A stretch of DNA of 48,763 nt from Halothiobacillus sp. (lineage in GTDB: Bacteria; Pseudomonadota; Gammaproteobacteria; Halothiobacillales; Halothiobacillaceae). The stretch spans positions 1 through 48,763 of the forward strand of contig JAGDVP010000026.1 in assembly GCA_023255735.1 (NCBI GenBank). Direction: 5' to 3'. The position numbers and the translations under genes are program-made. Below the pieces are notes generated by a model. The model saw only the letters and a program-made list of their open reading frames with translations. It had not been told where the DNA came from and searched no databases. Position 1 is the stretch's first letter; every line of letters starts with the position of its first letter. Positions 1-8,000 of this stretch are shown here, piece after piece.

Positions 1-404
1 ACGGCGGTGTAGGTGGTTGGCATGGCCACTGGGCGGGGCTTTTTGGCGTGTCCCCGATGGGTGAGCTGGCCTGCGGCTTTGAGAATCCGGTAGTAGCTGG
101 ACTCTGAGGCGAGATAAATACCTTGGTCGGCCAAACGTGGCACGATCTGGCTGGGTGGTAAGTTGGCATAGGCGGCTTGGGCGCAGGTATGCAGGATTTC
201 TGCCCGCTCATGGGCATTGAGTTTGTTGGCAGGCACTTTGATTGCGGTGGTGCGGCCATCAACCCGCAAGCCATGCTGACGCCAGCGTTGCAGGGTACGG
301 GGGTGCAGGCCAATGGTCTGGCAGGCCAAATGCAATCGGGCGCCACACCGCACCGCATCGGTAATCCACTCTATGAGTTGCTGCCGCTCTGGGGGTAAGG
401 TCAT
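1..404 (-). CDS. IS3-family transposase OrfB, N-terminal part (runs off the window)
   Basis: The frame starts with ATG at 404, overlapping the OrfA stop by four bases (ATGA), and stays open to base 1, giving about 134 residues. It begins MTLPPERQQLIEWIT, followed by a helix-turn-helix (LHPRTLQRWRQHGLRVDGR), the stretch NKLNAHERAEIL and then PSQIVPRLADQGIYLASESS. This is the typical pre-catalytic region of IS3-family OrfB proteins, which carry an rve (DDE) integrase core. The DDE residues lie beyond the left edge and cannot be checked. OrfB is normally made as an OrfAB fusion by -1 frameshifting, and the sequence here allows that. Confidence 0.75.
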   Translation of the reverse strand, partial: MTLPPERQQLIEWITDAVRCGARLHLACQTIGLHPRTLQRWRQHGLRVDGRTTAIKVPANKLNAHERAEILHTCAQAAYANLPPSQIVPRLADQGIYLASESSYYRILKAAGQLTHRGHAKKPRPVAMPTTYTA

Positions 405-901
405 TTGACCTCGGCCTCTTGATCCCAGAGGGCTTGTCCCTTTTTTTGCAGCACCAGGAGGGCCGCGGTTTCTGCCAACGCTTTGTCTTTGCGCAGCAGT
501 TCACGCTCAAGCACATGGATGCGTTTCTTATCGGCACGACGTTCGGCTAGATGAGCGCTGTGGGGATTGCCTTCGCGGGTTTGGCTGGCAAGACAAGCTT
601 GGCGCCAAGCGATGATTTGCTCTGAATAGAGGCCTTTTTCACGGCAATAAGCGGCCATTTCGATAGCCGATAAGGTCGCTGTTTCAATCACAGCGGCCAA
701 GCGCGCTTGTGCCGACCAAGTTGAGTCTTGGGCGGGTAACGCCTGTAAACCAGGGGATGCACCCAATAGCTGTTTGCGCCAAGCATATAAGGTGGCACGC
801 GCAATACCTTCTTGCCGAGCAAGCGTTGCAATCGGCACACTCAGTGGCGGCAGTAATTTCTGCAATACGGCTGATTTGCGTTCTTCTGAATAGGTTTTCA
901 T
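401..901 (-). CDS. IS3-family transposase OrfA (helix-turn-helix protein)
   Basis: This 166-residue protein begins MKTYSEERKSAVLQKLLPP. Its N-terminal helix-turn-helix (residues about 20-45, VPIATLARQEGIARATLYAWRKQ) is typical of the DNA-binding OrfA of IS3-type elements. The C-terminal half is charged and probably coiled-coil (ERRADKKRIHVLERELLRKDKAL), the leucine-zipper-like multimerisation region seen in the family. It ends in a TGA that overlaps the OrfB start codon. It is longer than the usual 90-120 residue IS3 OrfA, so it may belong to an IS3 subgroup with a long OrfA. Confidence 0.75.
   Translation of the reverse strand: MKTYSEERKSAVLQKLLPPLSVPIATLARQEGIARATLYAWRKQLLGASPGLQALPAQDSTWSAQARLAAVIETATLSAIEMAAYCREKGLYSEQIIAWRQACLASQTREGNPHSAHLAERRADKKRIHVLERELLRKDKALAETAALLVLQKKGQALWDQEAEVK
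440..446 (-). promoter_or_regulatory. programmed -1 frameshift heptamer (A-AAA-AAG) in the IS
   Basis: Near the OrfA 3' end the minus strand carries seven A residues then GGG. In the OrfA frame this reads A-AAA-AAG, the standard -1 slippery heptamer. After a -1 slip the frame is open from here through the OrfB ATG at 404 without a stop, so an OrfAB fusion is possible. Slipping at such sites is known for IS3-family elements. I did not evaluate a downstream stimulatory RNA structure. Confidence 0.6.
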
Positions 902-956
902 CTTTCTATCTCAACCCGCCCCCTGTCTAATCATGGCTAATCCGCCAAGGCGACAA

Positions 957-1247
957 CTATCCTGACACAGGGGGGCAGGCCGCTGCTGCAACGCCAATGC
1001 ATTGAGCAATAATGAGTTCGGCCGGTGCCTCTGTGGCTGCCTGCACCTCGGTACAGGCATCATTGATGGTCTGCGGCAAGGCATGTAAGGGAAAATCGGC
1101 GCCCTGCATGAGGCGCAGGAATGGTTTTTGATTAAAAGTGTTCATGAAAGTATCCAAAAAAATGTTGCGAAAAAATCTCAAGTTACTGCACGCCAGAATC
1201 TGCTTGGAGCGTCGGGCTAAAATTTCAGCCGTTTCTTGTGTCTGCAT
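957..1247 (-). pseudogene. DUF3987 (island primase/helicase-associated) gene, N-terminal fragment cut by the IS
   Basis: The frame starts at ATG 1247, preceded by GAGG at a good distance. It contains FPLHALPQTINDACTEVQAATEAPAELIIAQCIGVAAAAC, which resembles the N-terminal signature of DUF3987 proteins found in P4-like islands, plasmids and prophages, often near primases. Family members are usually several hundred residues; here only about 90 remain before the frame enters the IS near 969 and stops at 957. The first 30 residues do not look like the family, and translation might start at an internal ATG (MNTFNQ). It lies 16 bp downstream of the AlpA gene on the same strand, the usual order in such islands. 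Confidence 0.6.
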
Positions 1248-1263
1248 TGTTAGCCTCATTTGT

Positions 1264-1500
1264 TTAACGTCCATCAGCTGAGCGCTGTGCACATTTATCC
1301 AAGTAGGCCATGATGTCGGCACGTAGCCAGCCGACGGCACCTCGAGCGCGATTCGAACTGAGCCGGAAAGGTCGGGGGAACTCGGGGTCAAATTGGGTGC
1401 TTTTGGGGTTGAGTCGCCCCCAAAGTGTTGAAAGGGCGAACCCGCATTCCTTGGCCGTGTCTTTCGGACGGACGATTTGATGCAACTGATTGTTTTTCAA
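1264..1500 (-). CDS. AlpA-family helix-turn-helix regulator of an integrated element
   Basis: This small protein reads HQIVRPKDTAKECGFALSTLWGRLN, then FPRPFRLSSNRARGAVGWLRADIMAYLDK. That is the AlpA/Prophage CP4-57 regulatory pattern: an excisionase-like winged helix ending in GW-x(4)-I-x(2)-[YW]L. A GTG at 1512 opens the frame, but TTG at 1500 sits 6 bases after GAGG and is the better start, giving 78 residues. AlpA proteins activate integrase or excision genes of islands. No integrase is visible in the 500 bp between this gene and the tRNA, so its target may be at the other end of the element or lost. Confidence 0.7.
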   Translation of the reverse strand: MKNNQLHQIVRPKDTAKECGFALSTLWGRLNPKSTQFDPEFPRPFRLSSNRARGAVGWLRADIMAYLDKCAQRSADGR

Positions 1501-1512
1501 AATAAACCTCAC

Positions 1513-1975
1513 TAAATTTAAACACCAAAAATTGGTTAATGTTCAAAACGAGTAACTTGAACTCGAATGAACGTACCTAGTTTCCGTGAGTCGGTTTCGG
1601 GTGCCTACCCTAGGGGTGCGTCAAATTCTCTTAGCTACCCCCCTTATTGACAGGGTCGCTTATATGTGTTGATGGTGTTTTTTTGATGAGCGCTTGCACC
1701 AATGAAGTAGCTGATGACTTATTGACCATCAACCTCATTGACCGAATTTTTCGGCTATTGGGATTGTAAAATTTACTCACTGCAAAGCAGTTTTTGATGC
1801 TTTAAGGGTCAGGTGTTGTTGTGATTAAAGGAATACAGAAACTTTCATGCATGGCATGAAGTAATGTTTTTTTGACGGAAATGAATTATCGAGCTGTGCA
1901 AGACGTTGCAACGGAATGCGTTTAAATCTTACGAAAATTGGTACACCGAATGGTACACCGGCCTAGTTATGAAAA
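1513..1975. other. gene-free island edge beside tRNA-Ser, with short repeats
   Basis: No credible gene is found here, and the stretch looks more AT-rich than the core genes. It holds a perfect 7-bp inverted repeat at 1844-1860 (TTCATGC, 3-base spacer, GCATGAA). Two direct copies of TGGTACACC lie at 1939-1947 and 1951-1959, 12 bp apart. Tandem short repeats next to a tRNA 3' end are what integrase arm-type sites or an attachment-site edge look like; this role is inferred. Confidence 0.4.
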
Positions 1976-1999
1976 CAAAAAATCCCATGAAATCATGGG
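1976..1999 (-). terminator. rho-independent terminator of tRNA-Ser
   Basis: Read on the minus strand just after the tRNA 3' end, CCCATGA pairs with TCATGGG across a two-base loop, followed by A and a run of six T. Position and shape fit a terminator for the tRNA transcript. Confidence 0.75.
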
Positions 2000-2014
2000 C
2001 TTAATTAGTGTTGT

Positions 2015-2105
2015 TGGCGGAGCGAGAGGGATTCGAACCCTCGATACGGGGTTACCGTATACACGCTTTCCAGGCGTGCTCCTTCAACCACTCGGACACC
2101 GCTCC
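2015..2105 (-). tRNA. serX: tRNA-Ser (anticodon GGA)
   Basis: The minus strand folds as a class II tRNA: acceptor GGAGCGG pairing with TCGCTCC, discriminator G and an encoded CCA at 2017-2015. The D region is TCCGAGTGGTTGAAGGAG and the anticodon arm CACGC-CTGGAAA-GCGTG gives GGA, reading UCC/UCU codons. The long variable arm TACGG...CCGTA is the serine hallmark, and the T arm is GAGGG-TTCGAAT-CCCTC. Serine tRNA genes are common integration sites for islands, consistent with the AlpA, DUF3987 and IS DNA just past its 3' end. The gene symbol is by analogy with other bacteria. Confidence 0.95.
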
Positions 2106-2212
2106 AATTTTTTTACCAGCCTTTGGATGAGGCTGGCAGGAAAGAGGCGCGGATTCTAGCAATGGCGTGGGGGTTTGGCAATGAACGGGGTGGGTTTTGT
2201 ATGGAATTGGGT

Positions 2213-3535
2213 TTATTTGGGTTCAAAGACGGCGATGGATTCGATGTGGGCTGTGTGGGGGAACATGTCCATGACGCCGGCGGCGATGAGGGTGTAGCCG
2301 TGTTCATGCACGAGGCTGTGGGTATCACGGGCGAGGGTGCCGGGGTGGCAGGATATGTAGACGATGCGCTTGGGGCGCATGCGGGCGATGTGGGGTAGCA
2401 GGGCTTCGGCGCCGGCGCGCGGTGGGTCGAGCAGGATGCGATCGTAGTTTTGCTGCATCCAGGCTTGCGTGGGGTCTGGTTCAAAGAGGTTGCCTACTTG
2501 GTGATGGGTGTTGGTGATGCCGTTGGCGTGGGCGGAGGCTTCGGCGCGCTGCACCATGGCGGGTTCAAGCTCGATGGCGGTGACGTGTTTGGCGAAGCGA
2601 GCCATGGGTAAGGTGAAGTTGCCAAGGCCAGCGAAGAGGTCGAGTGCGTGGTCGCCGGGCTTTATATCGAGCCATTTTAGGGCGAGTTGTACCATGTCGC
2701 GGTTGATGGCGGCATTGACTTGGGTGAAGTCGAGCGGTTTGAAGCCGATGGCGATTTGGTAGGCGGGTTGTTGGTCGTGTAGATCGCCCACGCGGGTGGG
2801 ATCGAGCGGGTACACGGTATCGGTGCCGCCGGGTTGTAGGTAGATGTCGAACTGATGCGCTTGGCCAAAATCGCTTAGCCGAGTTTTATCTTGGGCGCTT
2901 AGGGGTTCTAGATGCCGAAACACGAGGGCTGTGCGGTCATCACTGCACGATACTTCGATTTGTGCCACGGTGGCGCGGGCATCGAGGGTGCTGATGGCGT
3001 TGGCGATGTCGGTTAGGTGTTCGCCCACGCGGGGGTCGAGCACGGGGCAGTGGCTTATGTCGGCGAGAAAATGGCTGCGCCGTTCGCGGAATCCGACCAA
3101 TACCCGGTCTTTTTTGATGACGTATTTTACGCCGAGTCGGGCGCGTCGCCGGTAGCCCCAGATGGGGCCTGTGAGTGGGGGGAGTGGCTGCTGAGCTTGC
3201 GTTTTGCCGATGCGTTGCAGCTGGTCGAACAGGGCTTGTTGCTTAACTTCGATTTGTTTTTCGGCGCTTAAGTGCTGCAGAGCGCAGGCGCCGCATTGTT
3301 CGAAATGCGGGCAGGGCGGGCTAACGCGATCGGGCGAGGGCTGTTCGATGTGGATGGCGTCGCCTTCATCGAAGTGTTTTTTGCGGTTTGTGTAGACAAA
3401 TTGAATGGCTTCACCCGGCAAGGCGCGGCTGATAAAGGTGGTTTTGCCGTTGAGGTGGGTTACCCCGCGGCCTTCTTGAGTGAGCGATTCGATGGTGGCG
3501 GGAAATTCGCCTTTGGGGAGTTTGGGGAAGCGCAC
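2213..3535 (-). CDS. rlmD: 23S rRNA (uracil-1939-C5)-methyltransferase RlmD
   Basis: The 440-residue protein has an N-terminal TRAM domain (about 8-65) and an Fe-S cluster set C75, C81, C84 and C163. The SAM-binding motif is DLFAGLGNF (299-307), with LLDPPRAG around 368-375 and the catalytic cysteine in YISCHPGT (C396). This order is diagnostic of RlmD (RumA), which methylates U1939 of 23S rRNA using SAM. Length matches the family (about 430-440). It stands alone between tRNA-Ser and alkB. Although the gene is on the minus strand, the plus strand here is strikingly G-rich. Confidence 0.93.
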   Translation of the reverse strand: MRFPKLPKGEFPATIESLTQEGRGVTHLNGKTTFISRALPGEAIQFVYTNRKKHFDEGDAIHIEQPSPDRVSPPCPHFEQCGACALQHLSAEKQIEVKQQALFDQLQRIGKTQAQQPLPPLTGPIWGYRRRARLGVKYVIKKDRVLVGFRERRSHFLADISHCPVLDPRVGEHLTDIANAISTLDARATVAQIEVSCSDDRTALVFRHLEPLSAQDKTRLSDFGQAHQFDIYLQPGGTDTVYPLDPTRVGDLHDQQPAYQIAIGFKPLDFTQVNAAINRDMVQLALKWLDIKPGDHALDLFAGLGNFTLPMARFAKHVTAIELEPAMVQRAEASAHANGITNTHHQVGNLFEPDPTQAWMQQNYDRILLDPPRAGAEALLPHIARMRPKRIVYISCHPGTLARDTHSLVHEHGYTLIAAGVMDMFPHTAHIESIAVFEPK

Positions 3536-3606
3536 GGTGTTTGGCCTCGTGGTTTATAGATTGGTCGGCATTCTAACAGTGCGCGGGCTGTCGTGTTGGC
3601 GCCATT

Positions 3607-4281
3607 TTATCGGGCTTGGCGCAGGGTGCAATTGATTCTGGCTTGGTTGATGAGCGGGTGTGTTATGGGGGGCGGTGTGCCCTGTTTTAAGGGGCGGATG
3701 CCGTGGTATCGCAGGCGATCGGCGCCGCCCCAGACGAGAATATCGCCATGATTTAGGATGATGGTTTGGGTTTTATCTCGCCGATTAAGCCCGCCCCATA
3801 AAAAAATGGCGGGCAGCCCGAACGATAGAGACACAATGGGGGCGGTGAAATCATGTTCATCGCGATCTTGATGTAAGCCCATGCCCACGCCAAGGGTGTA
3901 GCGGTTGATTAAGCAGGCTTCTGCGCGCAGGGGGGCGAATCCTGCCTCACGCACGGCCTGTGCGGCGAGCTTATGTATTTGTGCGGGCAGGCTGGGCCAC
4001 GGCTGTTGGGTGAGTGGATCTTGCGCTTCGTAGCGATAGCCGCGTGCATCGCTCACCCAGCCCAATGCGCCGCAATTGCTCATAGAAACGGCAATGAGTT
4101 TGCCGTTGGGCGTGCGCATTTGGCGCAAGGGCGAGTGTTCGAGCAAGGTTTGAATTTCATTGAGTATGCCGGGTGCCTCAAGGCTGGCTTTTGCTCGAAA
4201 TATAACCGCTGATTCGCTGAGCCATTGGGTCTCGGCTTCGGTGCTCGGGGCGGGTTGTTCTGGAAATAAATCAAGGTTCAT
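3607..4281 (-). CDS. alkB: AlkB-type alpha-ketoglutarate-dependent DNA/RNA repair dioxygenase
   Basis: The 224-residue protein has the Fe(II)/2-oxoglutarate fold. Metal ligands are H137, D139 (LHQDRDEHD) and H193 (RYHG). The 2-oxoglutarate-binding motif R-x-N-x-T-x(2)-R is present near the end as RINCTLR (R215, N217, R221). NRYTLGVGMGLHQD and LSFGLPAIFLWGG match AlkB family blocks. The enzyme removes alkyl lesions such as 1-methyladenine and 3-methylcytosine by oxidative demethylation. Length equals E. coli AlkB (216). The gene has no visible partner; no Ada box was searched for in detail. Confidence 0.9.
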   Translation of the reverse strand: MNLDLFPEQPAPSTEAETQWLSESAVIFRAKASLEAPGILNEIQTLLEHSPLRQMRTPNGKLIAVSMSNCGALGWVSDARGYRYEAQDPLTQQPWPSLPAQIHKLAAQAVREAGFAPLRAEACLINRYTLGVGMGLHQDRDEHDFTAPIVSLSFGLPAIFLWGGLNRRDKTQTIILNHGDILVWGGADRLRYHGIRPLKQGTPPPITHPLINQARINCTLRQAR

Positions 4282-4291
4282 GCGTTAAATT

Positions 4292-4393
4292 TTAGACTTT
4301 GCGTTGGCGGTAATAAAGGTACAGCGCGGGGATAAGATGAGTTGAAAAAAGCGTGCGCCCAAAAAATTCGCCCAAAATTACAACGGCTAAGCC
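4292..4393 (-). pseudogene. remnant of an RND-type (CzcA/CusA-like) efflux pump, C-terminal end only
   Basis: A 71-codon frame ends here. Only its last 33 residues look like a protein: GLAVVILGEFFGRTLFSTH followed by LIPALYLYYRQRKV. This matches the last transmembrane helix and tail of heavy-metal RND transporters (pattern LAVVIxGGLxxSTLxTLxxLPALY). The preceding part (MSKSHRPPFSADKAH...) has no such similarity. A full pump is over 1000 residues, so this is a decayed fragment. The match is from memory of the family, not from a search. Confidence 0.45.
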
Positions 4394-4616
4394 TTGCTCG
4401 GGGCTGCGCCTTACCCTCAACCCCAAGCGGTTGGCCGTCTCGCGAGTAGGGCTTTGAGATTGGTGCGCCTTATCGGCCGAAAACGGCGGACGATGGCTTT
4501 TTGACAAGGGCTAACCTCGGCTGCGCGCTAAATTAGCATGAACTGATTTATATAGAAAAAATAAGCAATACAAACTATTATCGTGATCCATTTAACAGGC
4601 TGATATGAGGCTGATC

Positions 4617-4973
4617 ATGACTAAAGACATTCCTACCCCCGCCCCTCTGGAAATGCAACCCGCCCGCCGACATTTTTTAAGCACAGTGGCGGTTTCGGCA
4701 GTGCTCATTCCTTTATCTAGCTTGGGTTTTGCGCGCATGGCAATCGCAGCCGATTTGCCGCATTTATCCCCGACCGACCCGACCGCCGTGGCGCTTTCTT
4801 ACGTGGAAGATGCCGCAACAACGAAAAATACCGCCTATCAAGCCGGCAGCGCTTGTGATAGCTGTGCTTTGTATCAAGGTGATCGTAAAGCGGCATGGGG
4901 GCCTTGCGCCGTATTCCCGGGCAAAGATGTGGCCGCTAAGGGCTGGTGCACTTCATTTGTTAAAATGAGTTAA
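4617..4973 (+). CDS. hip: high-potential iron-sulfur protein (HiPIP), Tat-exported
   Basis: The precursor has a twin-arginine signal (ARRHFLSTVAVSAVLIPLSSL) ending near AIAAD, then a mature domain of about 73 residues. Four cysteines at 80, 83, 97 and 111 (C-x2-C-x13-C-x13-C) are the [4Fe-4S] ligands of HiPIPs, with TAYQAGSACDSCALYQG and GWCTSF as family blocks. HiPIPs are periplasmic one-electron carriers, typically serving cytochromes or photosynthetic and respiratory chains in purple sulfur and sulfur-oxidising bacteria. ATG at 4617 follows GAGG by six bases; an in-frame ATG at 4605 is also possible. A terminator follows, so the gene is probably monocistronic. Confidence 0.92.
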   Translation: MTKDIPTPAPLEMQPARRHFLSTVAVSAVLIPLSSLGFARMAIAADLPHLSPTDPTAVALSYVEDAATTKNTAYQAGSACDSCALYQGDRKAAWGPCAVFPGKDVAAKGWCTSFVKMS

Positions 4974-5026
4974 TGGTTTTAACAGCATTTGCCCTAACGT
5001 TATATAATTTTTTATAACCTATGCGC

Positions 5027-5048
5027 CCCCCTTTTTTAAGGGGGTTTT
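5027..5048 (+). terminator. rho-independent terminator after hip
   Basis: CCCCCTT (5027-5033) pairs with AAGGGGG (5038-5044) over four T residues, followed by TTTT. It lies 50 bp after the hip stop and before the convergent GGDEF-EAL gene, so it may serve both directions. Confidence 0.75.
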
Positions 5049-5078
5049 ATTTATTTACATTAATAGAAAATAAATCAA

Positions 5079-8000
5079 TTAGGTGTTTTTTAATTTAAGT
5101 AACTCTGTAAATGCCTCGGCGGGCATGGGTTTGCCTGTCAAGTATCCTTGCGATTCATTACACCCAAGATCCAAGAGGAGATCGTGCTGTGCCTTGGTTT
5201 CAACGCCCTCGGCAATGGTGATGAGCCCTAAACTTTGTGCCATGGTGATAATGGTGCGCACAATGGCTTGGTCTTCGGGGTCTTCGGTCATATCGCGCAC
5301 AAAGGATTGATCGATTTTAAGTTTATAAAGTTTAAATCGCTTCAAGTAACTTAATGATGAATACCCCGTGCCGAAATCATCAATCGAAAACTTAATGCCC
5401 AATTGATTTAAGGTGTTAATCATCTGAATGGCGGTTTCAGGATCTTCCATGGTGGAGCGCTCGGTGAGTTCCAGCTCTAAATTTTGCGGCGGAAAATCCC
5501 GATCATTTAGGGTGGCCAGCACGCAATCGGCCAGCCCCGCTTGCCGAAATTGCAGTGCAGACAGGTTCACGGCAATTAAAAAACCTGTATCAGCCAAGGA
5601 GAGCCAAGGTTTAGCCGCAGCGAGCGCGGTGCGCAACACCCAGTCACCTAAGGTTAGAATTAGTCCGTTTTCCTCGGCTATGGGAATAAATTCAGCCGGT
5701 GAAACTTGGCCGAGTTCAGGGTGATGCCAGCGCAGCAAAGCCTCTGCGCCCACAATTTTTTGGGTTTTAAGATCAATTTGTGGTTGATACACCAGCTGCA
5801 TTTGCTCATTGGCCAGGGCTTTGCGCAGGGCGGAGTCAATTTGCATTACGCGGTTTGAGTGCGCTTGCATCTCGCTTGTAAAAAATCGGTAGCCATTGCG
5901 CCCAGCCTCTTTGGCGCGATACAACGCAATATCGGCTTTTTTGGATAGGCTATCAAAATCACGGCCATCCTCGGGGTGCATGCTAATGCCGATGGAGAGC
6001 GTGATGGTGAGTTCTTGGTTGGCAATCTCAAAGGGCTGATTAAATGCTTGGATTAATCGGTTTACGAGCCGCGTCGCAGAATCGGCCTCACAATTGGGCA
6101 TAAGCAAGGTGAATTCATCGCCCCCTTGTCGCGAGAGCGTATCTTGCGGTCGCAGCAGGGCTAAGAGGCGGTTGGCGACACTAATTAAGAGCTCATCGCC
6201 GGTGCTATGCCCCAGCACTTCATTAATGTTTTTGAAGTGGTCAAGATCAATAAACATTAAGCACAATTTGGTTCGATCGCGTTCGGCGCTGATGAGCGCG
6301 TATTCAAAATGCTCCAGTAGCAACACCCGATTGGGCAGCCCGGTCAGGGAATCGAAATGAGCTAGATGCGCGATGCGCGCTTCGGTTTCTTTTTGTTGGG
6401 TAATATCGGTAATAAAACCCGTCCAGAGGGTGGCGCCATTGGGCTCGCGCTCGGGCAGGGCTTGGCCGAGCAGCCATTGCGCGCGGCCTTCGGGATCAAA
6501 CACGCGATACTCATGTCGCCAAGGGCTTAACGCGGCGGCCGATTTTTGAATTGAGGTGGCCACCCCCGCCAAGTCATCGGGGTGAATGCGCTTAAATACG
6601 GCGCTGGCGTCAAATTCAATGTCACCGGGGCTTACATGATAAATGCGCATGACACCTTGGCTTGCAAACGGAAAGCACATGCTGCCATCGGGATTGAGCC
6701 TGAACTCATACACAAGGCCGGGCACATGGCTTGTGACTTTTTCTAGCCGAGCTAGTGCGGTTTTGCGCGCAGCTTCCGCTTGGCTGCGTTCGGCATCGCG
6801 CAAAAAGTTATCGAGCGCAAAACTAATATCCATCGCCATCTCAACGAGGAGATTTTGCGCCGGCTCATCGAAGGCGTTCAGTTCATCGCTATAAACGCTG
6901 AAGCTACCGAATACTTGGCCATTTTGATGCAACGGCAGGCTGGCCGTGGCATGCCAATTGGCCGCTTTGCCCCGCGCGTGCCAGGGGGCAAGATGCGGAT
7001 CGTTTTGAAAATCTTGCGCCCAAAAGGGCTGATCGGTGCGCAGGGCGGTGCCAATGGGCCCATTGCCGCTGGGTTTGTTCGGGTCGATGGAGACATCAAT
7101 GCCCTCGACATAATCTAAGCCATCGCCATACCAAGCGATCGGCTTAACTTGCCCCGTTTCGGCCTCCACAACGCCAATCCATGCCATTTTCAAGCCACCA
7201 AAGCGCACGGCATCAAGGCAAATTTGCGCGAAGAGCTCGTCTTGGTTGGCGCAGCGCACGATGGCTTGGTTGCATTGGCTTAACGCGGCATAGAGCTTGG
7301 TCATGCGGGTGATTTTTGCTTCATGGGTTTTACTCGTGTCATCGAGTTCGGCCAAGCAGGTTTGGGTGCGACTGAGCCAGCCGAGCACGCTGTTTTCTTG
7401 CGATTTTTTGAGGTGAATCGGGGTGTGAAAATCGCCCGCACCAATTTTGCTAATCGTTTGATAAATCACCTCTAATTTGGCACCTAAAATGCGATCGAGG
7501 ATGCGGTAGGCTCGCAGCCAGATCAGAATCAAGGCAACCCCTAAGGCAATAAATAACCAGCGCAGCATGAGCGCGGTATGCGTGGCGGCTTGCACCTTTT
7601 GAGTGGTGCGGGCGAGAACGCGTTCGGTTACTTCGTGAATCGGCCGCATGATGCCGGCTTTGGCTTGGTAATAGGCGGGGCTTTGTAGCAGATTAATGGC
7701 GGCGATTTTGGTGGCGGCATCGCTGGCATCAGCTTGGTCTGCCATAGCCATGGCGCGGTATTCAAGCGCGGTGAGGGTATCGGATTCGCGTTTGGATTGG
7801 GTTAAGAGGGCGAGCTCTTGCGGGGTAAAGTGGGCTTGGCGCATTAAATCGAGCAGTGCGGCAGACGGCAAGGGGGTGCTGGGGTGGGCTTCATCGGTTG
7901 GGCTAAGGGTGCGGGTATCGCCTAAAACCAAATCCCGGAAAATATCGCCGTTGTCACCGGGGCGAGGTGCTTTGCCATCGCGGATGGCTAAAATTTCTGC

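Larger units (their letters stand above)
1..969 (-). mobile_element. IS3-family insertion sequence, one end visible, truncated by the window edge
   Basis: Two overlapping minus-strand reading frames (OrfA at 401-901, OrfB from 404 off the left edge) have the layout of an IS3-family element: a small helix-turn-helix protein, a slippery A-AAA-AAG site and a second frame offset by -1. Its upstream end lies near 967-969, where the DUF3987 reading frame of the host element stops matching its family and a sequence starting TGTCAGGATAG begins. The other inverted repeat and the target duplication are outside the window. The exact boundary is inferred. Confidence 0.75.

Noticed and set aside
1938-2159. 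73-residue reading frame across the tRNA-Ser gene
   Set aside because: It is the antisense reading of tRNA-Ser; the string GARGIRTLDTGLP is a well-known false translation of serine tRNA genes.
2123-2398. Plus-strand frames across rlmD
   Set aside because: Shadows of rlmD, whose motifs are complete on the other strand.
4394-4507. N-terminal part of the 71-codon frame before the RND remnant
   Set aside because: Low-complexity residues unlike any efflux pump; probably a chance open frame.
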